A stretch of 64,000 nucleotides of DNA from Shewanella sp. MR-4 (GCF_000014685.1 NC_008321.1:3345001-3409000); one strand, 5' to 3'. Positions 43,014 to 52,684 are shown, counted from the first letter of the stretch. Numbers and translations: made by a program. The notes: a model not told the origin generated them from the sequence alone.

Positions 43014-44153
43014 TCAGTTCGTTTTCATATCACTGACCGATTGCAGCATCATGCGACTTTCACGCTGAAACTGAGGAGCAAAATCACCAAACCATTTTGC
43101 TACCGTTTGGAACTGGCTGATAAACGCGTCCCTATCGCCCCGCTTTAATAGCTCTAATGCTTCGCGATAGTTATCCAAATAATCGCCAATCGCATGCTGG
43201 CTATCCTGCTGGGCAAAAATAATATCGGCATAAAGCTCCGGGCTTTGGGCAAACAAGCGCCCGACCATGGCGAGTTCTAAGCGATAGATAGGTGAGCTAA
43301 ATTGCAGCAGGGTTTCAATATCCGCTTCTTCTTTGCAAAGGTTCAAGCCATACACAAAGGTCGAGAAGTGGCGCATCGCCTGTACCAATTGCATCGCATT
43401 GTCGTGACGTTCAGGCTCAGCTTCTACAATCCGTGCGCCCCAAATTCCAATTTGCTCGAGCAACCATTGGTATTTATCGGCTTCGCGGCCATGGCACACC
43501 ACCACCACCTGCTTAGCCAAACTGCCGACATCTGGGCCAAACATGGGATGAAAGCCGACAACAGGCCCCTTGTGAGCGGCCAACATGGCATTCATAGGTT
43601 CAGTCTTGATTGAGGTTAAGTCGGCTAAGATACATTCCTGCGGTAATTGGGTCAGTTTCTCACGGATAATGTCGCAGGTGATGGCGATAGGCACAGTCAC
43701 CAGTACCAATCCGGCGTCGGCAAATAAGGTTTCCGCCTGCTGCCAGTCGTCTTTATCAAGCACTTTAACCTGATAACCCGAGAGCGTCAGCATTTGTTGG
43801 AACAGTCCACCAAGCTGACCCTTACCACCAACAATCACGACTGAACCGAGATCGTTTTTTACTTGCTTAAAGCCGACATCCTTCTCGTTGAGATAGGATT
43901 CACGCATCAAGCGGCGCAAAATATCTTCAATCAGTTGTGGCGCTATGCCCATGTTCTTGGCTTCTTCGCGGCGTTTTGCCAGCATAGCCGCTTCGCGTTG
44001 CGGCGCATAAATTGGCAGGCCTGCGGCGTGTTTTACCGTTCCCACCTGAGCGACTAAATCTAAGCGTTTACGTAGTAAATGCAGCAATTGTTGGTCGACA
44101 CCATCGATGAGACCTCGAAGGTGTTCTAATTCAGTTGTGGTTTTTTCGTTCAT
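43014..44153 (-). CDS. tyrA: T-protein: chorismate mutase / prephenate dehydrogenase
   Basis: 379 residues: AroQ chorismate mutase (1-90, LRGLIDGVDQQLLHLLRKRL), NAD-binding motif near residue 106 (VIVGGKGQLGGLF), and an arogenate/prephenate dehydrogenase C-terminal domain (GFHPMFGPD with a conserved His). It yields 4-hydroxyphenylpyruvate for tyrosine. Sits 62 bases after aroF, forming the aroF-tyrA operon found in enterics. Confidence 0.95.
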   Translation of the reverse strand: MNEKTTTELEHLRGLIDGVDQQLLHLLRKRLDLVAQVGTVKHAAGLPIYAPQREAAMLAKRREEAKNMGIAPQLIEDILRRLMRESYLNEKDVGFKQVKNDLGSVVIVGGKGQLGGLFQQMLTLSGYQVKVLDKDDWQQAETLFADAGLVLVTVPIAITCDIIREKLTQLPQECILADLTSIKTEPMNAMLAAHKGPVVGFHPMFGPDVGSLAKQVVVVCHGREADKYQWLLEQIGIWGARIVEAEPERHDNAMQLVQAMRHFSTFVYGLNLCKEEADIETLLQFSSPIYRLELAMVGRLFAQSPELYADIIFAQQDSQHAIGDYLDNYREALELLKRGDRDAFISQFQTVAKWFGDFAPQFQRESRMMLQSVSDMKTN

Positions 44154-44215
44154 CTTATCAGTCCACTACACACCTAAAATAAGGTGTTTAAACATTCGGC
44201 TCTTAAGATTGACTC

Positions 44216-45307
44216 TTAAGCATTGGCCACTTTGAGCATATCGAAACGGGTTGCTAATACCGAAGATAACTTCGATGCGCCCGCACGTAAAACGCTTTCG
44301 GTTTTTTCCCAATTAATACAGGAGTCTGTCACAGAAACCCCATAGGCCAATTCGCTCAATGGTTTATCACAACTCTGATTACCTTCATTTAAATGGCTTT
44401 CTAACATCACGCCAATGATGGATTTATTGCCGTTGTAAATCTGGGCAAATACATCTTCACACACAGGGACTTGCCTTGTGTAGTCCTTAGACGAATTACC
44501 GTGGCTACAATCGATAATAAGGCGAGCATTGAGTTTGGCTTTATGTAACTGCGCTTCACACTCGGCAACGCTCTTTGCATCGTAGTTTGGCGTGGCGCCG
44601 CCACGCAGGATCACATGTCCATCGGGATTTCCCGCGGTTTGCAATAACGCCACTTGGCCCTGCTGGTTAATCCCCATAAATCTGTGGCTGCTGGCCGCCG
44701 ATTTCAGCGCGTTAATCGCTACATCGAGCTTTCCATCTGTGCCATTTTTAAAGCCGACGGGCATAGATAAACCCGACGCCATTTCCCTGTGGGTTTGCGA
44801 CTCAGTCGTGCGAGCACCAATGGCCGACCAAGTGACTAATTCCGAGATGTACTGTGGGCTGATCGGATCGAGCGCTTCGGTTGCCACAGGCAGTTCGAGT
44901 TCGGCCAACCAAATCATCAGCTCACGGGCCATCTTTAAACCCTTCTCAACATCGAAGGACTCGTCCATATCAGGATCGTTAATCATCCCCTTCCAACCCA
45001 CTGTGGTACGTGGCTTCTCAAAGTAGACTCGCATCAGGATGTAAAACTCATCGCTGAGTTCATCGTGTAGTTTTTTAAGCTTTAAGGCGTATTCCTTGGC
45101 GGCATCGATATCATGGATAGAACAAGGTCCAGTGACGATAAGCACGCGGTTATCGCGCTTATGGACAATATCCGCCACTGTTTTGCGTGCATTGAGGATA
45201 TAACGATACGCATGCTCAGAGAGTGGCAGGGCCGCTTTTAGCTCCTGCGGTGTAATAAGAACTTTCTCTGAACTGATGTGTACGTTATTGATCGTATCCT
45301 GTTGCAT
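44216..45307 (-). CDS. aroF: Class-I DAHP synthase (3-deoxy-7-phosphoheptulonate synthase)
   Basis: 363 residues, AroG/AroF/AroH type: VTGPCSIHD holds the metal Cys, with KPRTTVGWKG, HVILRGG and IDCSHGNSSKD following. It condenses phosphoenolpyruvate with erythrose 4-phosphate. Its place ahead of tyrA points to the tyrosine-sensitive isozyme, an inference from context. The start is ATG 45307, with AGGTGG five bases upstream; a GTG nine bases earlier lacks support. Confidence 0.93.
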   Translation of the reverse strand: MQQDTINNVHISSEKVLITPQELKAALPLSEHAYRYILNARKTVADIVHKRDNRVLIVTGPCSIHDIDAAKEYALKLKKLHDELSDEFYILMRVYFEKPRTTVGWKGMINDPDMDESFDVEKGLKMARELMIWLAELELPVATEALDPISPQYISELVTWSAIGARTTESQTHREMASGLSMPVGFKNGTDGKLDVAINALKSAASSHRFMGINQQGQVALLQTAGNPDGHVILRGGATPNYDAKSVAECEAQLHKAKLNARLIIDCSHGNSSKDYTRQVPVCEDVFAQIYNGNKSIIGVMLESHLNEGNQSCDKPLSELAYGVSVTDSCINWEKTESVLRAGASKLSSVLATRFDMLKVANA

Positions 45308-45506
45308 GCTTACCACCTAAAACTGAAGTCATATCCCCACATTATCAGGAGTCTGGATCTCAAACTGCTGCGGGGAAGAATAAATAGCCGAGGCCACCAC
45401 GTAACACTGTAATGCTACACCATTACAGCGAGCGACCAATATGCCTATTAATTGGCAGAAGATCAAGGAAGAATTTAACAAATTCAGCATTTATACCCAT
45501 CGTATC
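45308..45506. promoter_or_regulatory. aroF leader region with hairpin
   Basis: Promoter region of aroF-tyrA. A perfect 8-bp hairpin CTGTAATG / CATTACAG lies at 45407-45428 with a 6-base loop. It is similar to, but two bases longer than, the TyrR-box pattern TGTAAA-N6-TTTACA, so TyrR binding is uncertain. Confidence 0.4.
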
Positions 45507-45772
45507 AGGGCGTGTTGACGTTTCAGGGTTATTTTTGCAGCAGTTTGGCAGGCTTTTATGCAAGGCAAAGTCCGTGCTGTGCAGTTATTCTACATAAACG
45601 GACGATAACGCCGCAGAAAAGCCAGACAAATGCTGCCCGAAGGGTTCGTCTGGCAAGCCCTTGCACTTTGTCACTCGTCATTTGAGTAGAATAACTACAC
45701 ATCATTCCTCGTTTCGCGAGCACGTACTTGCCAGAACGAACAAAATCTAATCTCGAAACGTCAACACGCCCT
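45507..45772. repeat. 266-bp MITE-like fold-back element
   Basis: Bounded by perfect 18-bp terminal inverted repeats: AGGGCGTGTTGACGTTTC at 45507-45524 and its complement at 45755-45772. A second, imperfect inverted pair sits inside (TGTGCAGTTATTCTACAT near 45570-45590 and its near-complement near 45685-45705), so the whole element can fold into a long hairpin. No coding capacity for a transposase. No target duplication could be established. I recall similar sequences between genes in other Shewanella genomes. Confidence 0.8.
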
Positions 45773-45910
45773 AAATATCTGTTCATTCAGCGGGAGTTAA
45801 ACCCGCTTTAGACAAGGCGAAGGCTTGAAGGAATAGCGGTTCTCTGTCGAAAGCCGTATTAACCCGAAACGCACTCAATACGGCTAAAAAGAAAAACGTC
45901 AGGCAACAAA

Positions 45911-45931
45911 AAACCGCCACGAGGGCGGTTT
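45911..45931 (-). terminator. Terminator of the rpsP-rimM-trmD-rplS operon
   Basis: AAACCGCC / GGCGGTTT stem with an intervening loop; on the minus strand it leads into TTTTTTGTTG. Confidence 0.9.
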
Positions 45932-45972
45932 TCTGTGCGAACACTACGTCTTGTTTTCTGTAGCGGGTACTA

Positions 45973-46326
45973 TTACTTAGTAGCCAGCTTTTCACGGATA
46001 CGCGCAGATTTACCTGAACGATCACGTAAGTAGTACAGTTTGGCGCGACGAACGCGGCCACGACGCTTAACTTCAATGCTAGCGATCAGAGGGCTGTGCG
46101 TTTGGAATGCACGCTCAACACCTTCGCCATTAGAGATTTTACGTACTGTGAATGCAGAGTGCAGACCACGGTTACGCTTAGCAATTACAACGCCTTCGAA
46201 AGCCTGTAAACGCTCTTTATCACCTTCTTTAACACGAACCTGAACTACTACTGTATCACCAGCACCAAACGCAGGTACGTCTTGTTTCATTTGCTCATCG
46301 TTGAGCATTTTAATGATGTTGTTCAT
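45973..46326 (-). CDS. rplS: 50S ribosomal protein L19
   Basis: 117 residues, the usual bacterial L19 length (E. coli 115). Typical blocks: [61 protein letters not shown]19 lies at the 30S-50S interface. Last gene of the rpsP-rimM-trmD-rplS operon, as in E. coli. Confidence 0.98.
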
Positions 46327-46360
46327 AACTTACTCCGTTCTAGAATTAACTGAGCTACGA

Positions 46361-47107
46361 CTAAGCATTCTTGTCCATTGCTTCAACGAACTGCGCTAAA
46401 AGAGTCGATTGTTCGTCAGTCAGAGCTAGATTTTCAAATAATTCTGGCCGTCTTAGAAAAGTCCTACCAAGGCTTTGCTGCAAACGCCAGAGTCTAATTT
46501 GTTCGTGGTTGCCACTTAGCAGTACTGCGGGTACATCGAGTCCATCTAAGCTTTCAGGGCGCGTGTAATGAGGACAGTCCAGTAAACCGTCGGAGAAAGA
46601 ATCTTGCTCCGCCGAAGCTTGTTTTCCTAGCACGCCAGGAACCAATCTCGATACTGCATCTATCAAGGTCATTGCAGGTAATTCGCCGCCCGAAAGCACG
46701 TAATCCCCAACCGACCATTCTTCATCCACTTCCGTTTGAATAATGCGTTCATCAATACCTTCGTATCGACCACACACCAGAATCAACCGGGATGATTCAG
46801 CCAACTCAGTGACGCCTTGCTGATCCAGCTTGCGTCCTTGAGGTGACAAGTAAATCACCTTCGCCTCTTCGCCTGCCGCCGCTTTCGCAGCATGAATGGC
46901 ATCGCGTAAGGGTTGCACCATCATCAACATACCGGGACCACCGCCGTAAGGCCTGTCATCTACCGTACTGTGTCTATCATGGGTGAAATCGCGAGGATTC
47001 CACGTGTGCAACTCAAGCAGACCGTTTTTCACGGCACGACCCGTAACCCCAAAGTCTGTTACGGCACGAAACATTTCTGGGAACAGGGTTATTACCCCTA
47101 ACCACAT
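46361..47107 (-). CDS. trmD: tRNA (guanine-N1)-methyltransferase TrmD
   Basis: 248 residues, the typical SPOUT methyltransferase: N-terminal VITLFPEMFRAVTDFGVTGR, the trefoil knot region LVCGRYEGIDERI with VGDYVLSGGELPA, and a C-terminal domain (PHYTRPESLDGLDVP). Methylates G37 of tRNAs reading CNN codons, preventing frameshifting. Between rimM and rplS; spacing 15 and 34 bases. Confidence 0.98.
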   Translation of the reverse strand: MWLGVITLFPEMFRAVTDFGVTGRAVKNGLLELHTWNPRDFTHDRHSTVDDRPYGGGPGMLMMVQPLRDAIHAAKAAAGEEAKVIYLSPQGRKLDQQGVTELAESSRLILVCGRYEGIDERIIQTEVDEEWSVGDYVLSGGELPAMTLIDAVSRLVPGVLGKQASAEQDSFSDGLLDCPHYTRPESLDGLDVPAVLLSGNHEQIRLWRLQQSLGRTFLRRPELFENLALTDEQSTLLAQFVEAMDKNA

Positions 47108-47122
47108 ATGTTGTACCTCGAC

Positions 47123-47653
47123 TTAAAAGTCAGGATCCCAATCCACTAAAATCTGTTTACCTTGGATATCCACCTTTAAGATGAATTGTCCTGGAACAAA
47201 GGGAAGCATACGCTCCACTTTGCCGAAGCTATCTTTCGCGTTGGCTTTCACTAAGAGCACATCGTTCGAACCGGTTTCCACGATTTGATCGACAACACCC
47301 ATGTTATAGCCATTAGTATTAATCACTTCACAACCGATGAGGTCACGCCAATAGAACTCGTCTTCTGGCAATGCGTTCATCTGCTCTGGCAGGATCCCAA
47401 TTTCGCAATTGGTGAGCATTTGTGCTCGCTCCCGCGTGGTGACACCTTCAAGCTCGGCGACAACCGCTTTGCCTTGGTAACGCCACTGAATGACTTTTAC
47501 TTCACGCCATTCACCATTTTCTTTAATAAGCCAAGGTGAATAGTCAAAGATCCCTTCAACAGAATCGGTATAGGCGGTGATTTTCAGCCAACCTTTAATG
47601 CCATGACAGGAGCCTAATTTCCCCAGTACGACTGGCTGTTGGTTACTGCTCAT
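47123..47653 (-). CDS. rimM: Ribosome maturation factor RimM
   Basis: 176 residues: N-terminal beta-barrel (LGKLGSCHGIKGWLKITAYT) and C-terminal PRC-barrel (YWRDLIGCEVINTNGYNMGV). Assists late 30S assembly around S19. The ATG at 47653 is taken (AAGG about nine bases upstream); a TTG one codon earlier is unlikely. Second gene of the operon. Confidence 0.96.
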   Translation of the reverse strand: MSSNQQPVVLGKLGSCHGIKGWLKITAYTDSVEGIFDYSPWLIKENGEWREVKVIQWRYQGKAVVAELEGVTTRERAQMLTNCEIGILPEQMNALPEDEFYWRDLIGCEVINTNGYNMGVVDQIVETGSNDVLLVKANAKDSFGKVERMLPFVPGQFILKVDIQGKQILVDWDPDF

Positions 47654-47673
47654 CAATCTATACCTTAACGCTA

Positions 47674-47922
47674 TTAAGCAGCAGCTTTAGCGTCTTTGAT
47701 CAATTTTGCTACGCGATCAGTTGTCGCAGCGCCGTTAGAAACCCAGTGCTCAACGCGAGCTAGGTCTAAACGTAAAGTTTCTTCTTGGCCACGAGCCAAT
47801 GGGTTGAAGAAACCAACACGCTCAATGAAACGACCGTCACGAGCGTTACGGCTGTCAGCAACAACGATGTTGTAAAATGGACGCTTTTTAGCGCCACCAC
47901 GAGCTAAACGAATGGTAACCAT
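47674..47922 (-). CDS. rpsP: 30S ribosomal protein S16
   Basis: 82 residues, exactly the usual length. MVTIRLARGGAKKRPFYNIV and RDGRFIERVGFFNP are the S16 signature. First gene of the operon; the ffh gene on the same strand ends 219 bases upstream. Confidence 0.98.
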   Translation of the reverse strand: MVTIRLARGGAKKRPFYNIVVADSRNARDGRFIERVGFFNPLARGQEETLRLDLARVEHWVSNGAATTDRVAKLIKDAKAAA

Positions 47923-48140
47923 GCGTTTTCAATCCTCTAATGATTTGCTTGAAGCAAAAATAAAAACTGGAACCCCGTGTTCGCGAAGAGTCCCAGATAG
48001 AAAGCCGGAAGATTTTACCTGACTTTTCAACGAATGCAACCAAATCTGGCGATTATTAAACCTGCCTTAGGATTGCCCGCCTCATTTCAAATAGAATCAA
48101 CCAACTGATAAAACATCAACTTTGATGAAAATCGCTGGAA

Positions 48141-49514
48141 TTAACGGCCAGGAAATTTCATCCCGCCAGGCATCATGCCACGCATTCCGCGCATCATCTT
48201 CTGGATGCCGCCCTTGGCAGACATCTTTTTCATCATCTTTTGCATTTGGGTAAACTGTTTCAATAAACGGTTCACGTCTTGAATTTGCGTACCAGAACCC
48301 GCAGCGATACGACGCTTACGTGAGCCCTTGATTAAATCGGGGTTTTTACGCTCTTTCGCCGTCATTGAGTTAATGATGGCTTCCATTTGACGGGTCATTT
48401 TACCGTCTTGGATTTGCGCTAAGGCATCCGGTGGCAACTGACCCACACCGGGCAGCTTTTCAATCATGCTCATCATGCCGCCCATGTTTTTCATCTGCTG
48501 TAGCTGCTCGCGGAAATCTTCAAGATCAAAACTGCCGCCCTGCTTCACTTTGGAAGCCAGCTTCATCGCCTTATCTTTATCGACACCGCGCTCAACTTCT
48601 TCGATAAGCGATAATACGTCGCCCATGCCGAGAATACGTGAGGCGATACGGTCTGGATGGAAAGGCTCTAGGGCATCGGTCTTCTCGCCGACACCGAGGA
48701 ATTTAATCGGCTTGCCTGTAATGTGGCGAATCGATAATGCCGCACCACCGCGCGCATCACCGTCGACCTTAGTTAAAATAACACCGGTGAGCGGCAGCGC
48801 TTCGTTAAAGGCTTTGGCCGTGTTTGCCGCGTCTTGACCTGTCATGGCATCGACTACGAACAGTGTCTCAATCGGCTTAACCGCCGCGTGCAGCGCCTTG
48901 ATCTCATCCATCATGGCTTCATCGACGTGCAGACGACCCGCGGTATCGAGGATCACCACATCGATAAATTTGAGTTTGGCGTGGGCAATGGCCGCCTTGG
49001 CGATATCGATTGGCTTTTGGCTCACATCCGATGGGAAGAACTCCACATCGACTTCGGTCGCTAAAGTTTCAAGCTGTTTAATCGCCGCAGGACGATAAAC
49101 GTCAGCACTGACAACTAATACCGATTTTTTATGGCGCGTACGCAGCAGCTTACCCAGTTTGGCAACGCTGGTCGTTTTACCCGCACCTTGAAGACCCGCC
49201 ATCATCACCACGGCTGGCGGCTGAGTGGCTAAATCCAGAGCTTGGTTTGCCTCGCCCATGGATTTTTCAAGTTCACTTTGAACAATCTTAATAAAGGCTT
49301 GACCAGGACTTAAGCTCTTCGCCACTTCCTGACCAACGGCACGTTCTTTTACATTGTTAACGAATTCACGCACCACAGGCAGGGCAACATCGGCCTCCAG
49401 CAGCGCCATACGCACTTCGCGCAGGGTTTCCTTAACGTTTTCTTCGGTTAAGCGACCACGGCCACTGATATTTTTCAGCGTGCGTGACAGTCTGTCGGTT
49501 AGATTCTCAAACAT
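48141..49514 (-). CDS. ffh: Signal recognition particle protein Ffh
   Basis: 457 residues: N domain (1-90), GTPase G domain with GLQGAGKTT (P loop), DTAGRL and TKVDGDARGG, then the Met-rich M domain (MQKMMKKMSAKGGIQKMMRG) that holds signal sequences and 4.5S RNA. Guides nascent membrane proteins to FtsY. Directly upstream of rpsP, as in E. coli. Divergent from ypjD. Confidence 0.97.
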   Translation of the reverse strand: MFENLTDRLSRTLKNISGRGRLTEENVKETLREVRMALLEADVALPVVREFVNNVKERAVGQEVAKSLSPGQAFIKIVQSELEKSMGEANQALDLATQPPAVVMMAGLQGAGKTTSVAKLGKLLRTRHKKSVLVVSADVYRPAAIKQLETLATEVDVEFFPSDVSQKPIDIAKAAIAHAKLKFIDVVILDTAGRLHVDEAMMDEIKALHAAVKPIETLFVVDAMTGQDAANTAKAFNEALPLTGVILTKVDGDARGGAALSIRHITGKPIKFLGVGEKTDALEPFHPDRIASRILGMGDVLSLIEEVERGVDKDKAMKLASKVKQGGSFDLEDFREQLQQMKNMGGMMSMIEKLPGVGQLPPDALAQIQDGKMTRQMEAIINSMTAKERKNPDLIKGSRKRRIAAGSGTQIQDVNRLLKQFTQMQKMMKKMSAKGGIQKMMRGMRGMMPGGMKFPGR

Positions 49515-49802
49515 CGTCCTGCTCTATACCTTTAGGATCTCGATTAATGGGCTGTATTATAACGATGCGGGCGCATTATGCTACTGCTATGCCCTACTTG
49601 CGTTAACTTCGGCAACTAACCTGCTTTAGGTCATATTTTGCGATTCGCCTACGACTATTTACGTCTAACAATAAGAATCTGCTAAATTTTGCAACTTATG
49701 TCACTGCCCATTTGCCGACGGCTCATGTTATTCTAGGCAAAATATTGATCTGTATGCCCCGTTTTTAAGGCACCATTAACAACACGAATAGGTTAATTAC
49801 CC

Positions 49803-50591
49803 ATGGTCATTTTTTCTGCCTCAGCCATGTTTTTTTATTGCATCGCATTGGTATTAGTGACAAGTCGACTGTTCCACCCTGAAGGTCCTAATCGAAAGGC
49901 CGTTGCTGGTGTCGCCGCCATCGCCGTGATTTTGCACGCTGCCGCCCTTTCTCAAGCGATGTTTACGACCGATGGACAAAACTTCAGCCTCACTAATGTG
50001 ATCTCGTTAGTGAACTGGATCATCGCCTTCACCTTTACCGTGATGATGTTTAGGCTAAAAGTGATTGTGGTTGTACCCGTGGTTTACGCCTGCTCTGTGC
50101 TCTCTGTAGCCCTACTCTGGTTATTGCCGCCTAAATTTATTACTCACTTTGAGCTGTACCCTGAGGTTTTGGCCCACGTTGTGCTCTCTCTCATGGCATA
50201 CAGCGCCCTGATGATCGCCGCCCTGTACGCGATTCAGCTGGCGATGATCCAAAATAAACTCAAAAAGAAACAATTAATGTTGAGCCCAGGCATTCCACCG
50301 TTGATGACGGTAGAAAAGCAGCTCTATCATCTTGTGATTATTGGGGTGATTTTATTGAGTTTATCCCTCGCCACTGGCTTTATCTTCCTCGATGATATGT
50401 TTGCCGATGGCAAAGGCCATAAGGCGATTCTGTCAATCATCGCGTGGTTTGTGTATATCGCCATGCTATGGCAGCAGTATTGGGTCGGTTGTAAAATTCG
50501 CACCGCGGTCATTTACACCTTAACCGGCGCGACCTTGTTATCCTTAGCTTATTTCGGCGCTCGCATTGTCAAAGAGTTAATTCTTAGTTAA
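49803..50591 (+). CDS. ypjD: CcsA-like inner membrane protein (YpjD)
   Basis: 262 residues with eight membrane helices and the cytochrome c assembly (CcsA/CcmC-like) fold; conserved His in VILHAAALSQ and in YPEVLAHVVLSLMAYS fall where haem-handling His are expected. In E. coli ypjD also sits divergent from ffh, next to the yfjD gene, as here. Its actual substrate is unknown. The start has a modest ribosome site. Confidence 0.88.
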   Translation: MVIFSASAMFFYCIALVLVTSRLFHPEGPNRKAVAGVAAIAVILHAAALSQAMFTTDGQNFSLTNVISLVNWIIAFTFTVMMFRLKVIVVVPVVYACSVLSVALLWLLPPKFITHFELYPEVLAHVVLSLMAYSALMIAALYAIQLAMIQNKLKKKQLMLSPGIPPLMTVEKQLYHLVIIGVILLSLSLATGFIFLDDMFADGKGHKAILSIIAWFVYIAMLWQQYWVGCKIRTAVIYTLTGATLLSLAYFGARIVKELILS

Positions 50592-50597
50592 TAATTT

Positions 50598-50634
50598 CAA
50601 GTCAGCTTAGGCGCTTATTCCCTAAGCTGACTTG
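50598..50634 (+). terminator. 14-bp hairpin between ypjD and the CNNM gene
   Basis: CAAGTCAGCTTAGG / CCTAAGCTGACTTG with a 9-base loop, seven bases after the ypjD stop. No T-run follows, so it may attenuate or stabilise rather than terminate. Confidence 0.5.
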
Positions 50635-50692
50635 ACACTCCGTGTATTTCTCGGTATCAACTTAAACTTATCGGCCTGATTGGAGCCTATTT

Positions 50693-51964
50693 TTGGACGC
50701 TATATCGACAAGCGCACTCCTCATTTTCTTACTAGTGCTTATTCTTTGTTCTGCCTACTTTTCAGGTTCTGAAACCGCCATGATGACCCTTAACCGCTAT
50801 CGGTTAAGACATCTCGCCTCAAACGGCCATAAAGGTGCCATTCGTGCCCTCAAGTTGCTCGAACGTCCAGACCGCTTAATTGGCTTAATTCTGATTGGCA
50901 ATAACCTGGTTAATATTCTTGCCTCGGCCATTGCCACCATTGTTGGTATGCGCCTTTGGGGCGATTTAGGCGTCGCGATAGCCACAGGTGTGCTGACCTT
51001 GGTCGTATTGGTCTTTGCCGAAGTCACACCCAAAACCATCGCCGCCTTGAACCCTGAGCGAATTGCCTTCCCATCGAGTATTTTACTCATTGGTTTATCA
51101 ACAATTTTTGCCTATGTCGTTACCAGCGTTAACTGGATAACCACAGGTATGCTGCGTCTCTTTGGCATCAAAACCATCAGCAGCAGTGATGCACTCAGCC
51201 AAGAAGAATTAAGGACGGTAGTCCATGAGGCTGGCGCCTTGATCCCCCAACGCCACCAAGAGATGTTGTTATCAATCTTGGATTTAGAGAAGGTCACCGT
51301 AGAGGACATCATGGTGCCGCGCTCGGATATTTACGCCATTAACGTCAACGATGATTTTAAGTATATCAACCGTCAAGTGATCCAAAGTCCACATACTCGT
51401 GTACTGGTTTACCGCGATACCATTGACGATGCCGTCGGCTTTATTCATCTGCGTGACGCGCTGCGCCTGCAATCGAAAGAGCAGTTCAGTAAGTCCTCAT
51501 TGCTACGTGCTGTCAAAGAACTCTACTTTATTCCCGAAGGTACACCGCTCAATGTGCAATTAGCCAACTTTCAGCACAATAAAGAACGTATCGGCCTAGT
51601 AGTCGATGAATACGGTGATATCCAAGGATTAGTGACACTCGAAGATATTCTCGAAGAAATTGTCGGTGACTTCACCACCTCTATGCTGGCCACACCGAGT
51701 GAAGACATTACCGCCCAGCAGGATGGAAGCTACTTAGTCGATGCCAGTATCACTATCCGTGATTTGAATAAAGAAATGAAATGGGACTTCCCAACCGATG
51801 GCCCCAAAACCCTCAATGGCCTGATCTTAGAGTATTTAGAGGATATCCCCGCAGAAAACACTAGCCTTCGCCTAGCCGGTTATCCATTAGAAGTCATTGA
51901 AGTCGCAGACAATATGGTCAAAACCGTACGTATCATTCCACAGCATTATCAGTCTCCACGCTAA
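50693..51964 (+). CDS. yfjD: CNNM/CorC-type transporter with CBS pair (YfjD)
   Basis: 423 residues: DUF21 (CNNM) membrane domain (1-180, with YFSGSETAMMTLNRYRL), a CBS pair (about 190-325, with TVEDIMVPRSDIYAI), and a CorC_HlyC domain at the end. Members are linked to Mg2+/Co2+ export. The start is TTG at 50693, as GGAG lies upstream and no ATG is near. Follows ypjD, as in enterics. Confidence 0.93.
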   Translation: MDAISTSALLIFLLVLILCSAYFSGSETAMMTLNRYRLRHLASNGHKGAIRALKLLERPDRLIGLILIGNNLVNILASAIATIVGMRLWGDLGVAIATGVLTLVVLVFAEVTPKTIAALNPERIAFPSSILLIGLSTIFAYVVTSVNWITTGMLRLFGIKTISSSDALSQEELRTVVHEAGALIPQRHQEMLLSILDLEKVTVEDIMVPRSDIYAINVNDDFKYINRQVIQSPHTRVLVYRDTIDDAVGFIHLRDALRLQSKEQFSKSSLLRAVKELYFIPEGTPLNVQLANFQHNKERIGLVVDEYGDIQGLVTLEDILEEIVGDFTTSMLATPSEDITAQQDGSYLVDASITIRDLNKEMKWDFPTDGPKTLNGLILEYLEDIPAENTSLRLAGYPLEVIEVADNMVKTVRIIPQHYQSPR

Positions 51965-51978
51965 CGTCCCCATATAAA

Positions 51979-52012
51979 AAATCGGCTGAATCCAAATGGA
52001 ATCAGCCGATTT
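51979..52012. terminator. Bidirectional terminator
   Basis: AAATCGGCTGA / TCAGCCGATTT stem with an inner weak ATCC/GGAA pairing; A- and T-rich flanks serve both the CNNM gene and the converging Mpo1-like gene. Confidence 0.85.
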
Positions 52013-52029
52013 CCTTCTCCCCCAAGAAA

Positions 52030-52566
52030 TTATTTAACGCTTCGCGTCTTGAGACGTGCTTCGAGCGTCCGGCGCTTCTCGATAGCGATAGGTGTAATCT
52101 CGGCATCTAACGCCTTTTCTAACCCCAAGATAAAATACACTTCGGCCATCAAGAAAAATGGGCCTATTAGCAGTTGATTTAAATCGTCCACAAAAGCGGG
52201 TTTAGCCTTCTCGTATTGATGGCCAATCAACTGAAAAATCCATCCCACGATAAAGACCGATATAGCCAACCAGAAGGCGTTGGGAGAGTCAGCCATTAGC
52301 TCTGTGGTATAAACGACGGGGGCGATAAATAAAGCTAGGCCAATCGCTAACTTTGCATGTAAGCGAAAGTAATAAACCAGCACTCCTGCCCCTAAAATCA
52401 CACCTAAACTCACATCAACCGCACTGCCAAGTGGAATACGGATAGTCGCCAGCAATAGGAAAGCAGACCATATAATCAATGGAATACCAACGAAATGGGT
52501 AAGTATGTTGCGCTGATTTAAATGCACACTCTTATAGGTTGATAGCTGCTCTACGGCGGATTTCAT
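52030..52566 (-). CDS. Mpo1-like (DUF962) membrane protein
   Basis: 178 residues with four membrane helices. DUF962 markers: HLNQRNILTHFVGIPLIIW and GWIFQLIGHQYEKAKPAF, giving the His residues proposed as iron ligands in yeast Mpo1, a dioxygenase that shortens 2-hydroxy fatty acids. Bacterial role not established. GGAG precedes the ATG. Confidence 0.88.
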   Translation of the reverse strand: MKSAVEQLSTYKSVHLNQRNILTHFVGIPLIIWSAFLLLATIRIPLGSAVDVSLGVILGAGVLVYYFRLHAKLAIGLALFIAPVVYTTELMADSPNAFWLAISVFIVGWIFQLIGHQYEKAKPAFVDDLNQLLIGPFFLMAEVYFILGLEKALDAEITPIAIEKRRTLEARLKTRSVK

Positions 52567-52684
52567 CTGGGGCTCCTTTTGCTGTGTCCCTGCACATTAG
52601 TGTCTAGATACCACTTTTGACCTAACCTAGCCCAAAAATGCGAAACTGAACAGAAAAAAGTAACAAAAATGTTGCCACGCATTT

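Noticed and set aside
45556..46076. Short minus-strand frames around the MITE-like element and the rplS 3' end
   Set aside because: They cross a hairpin element or the rplS terminator and lack ribosome sites.
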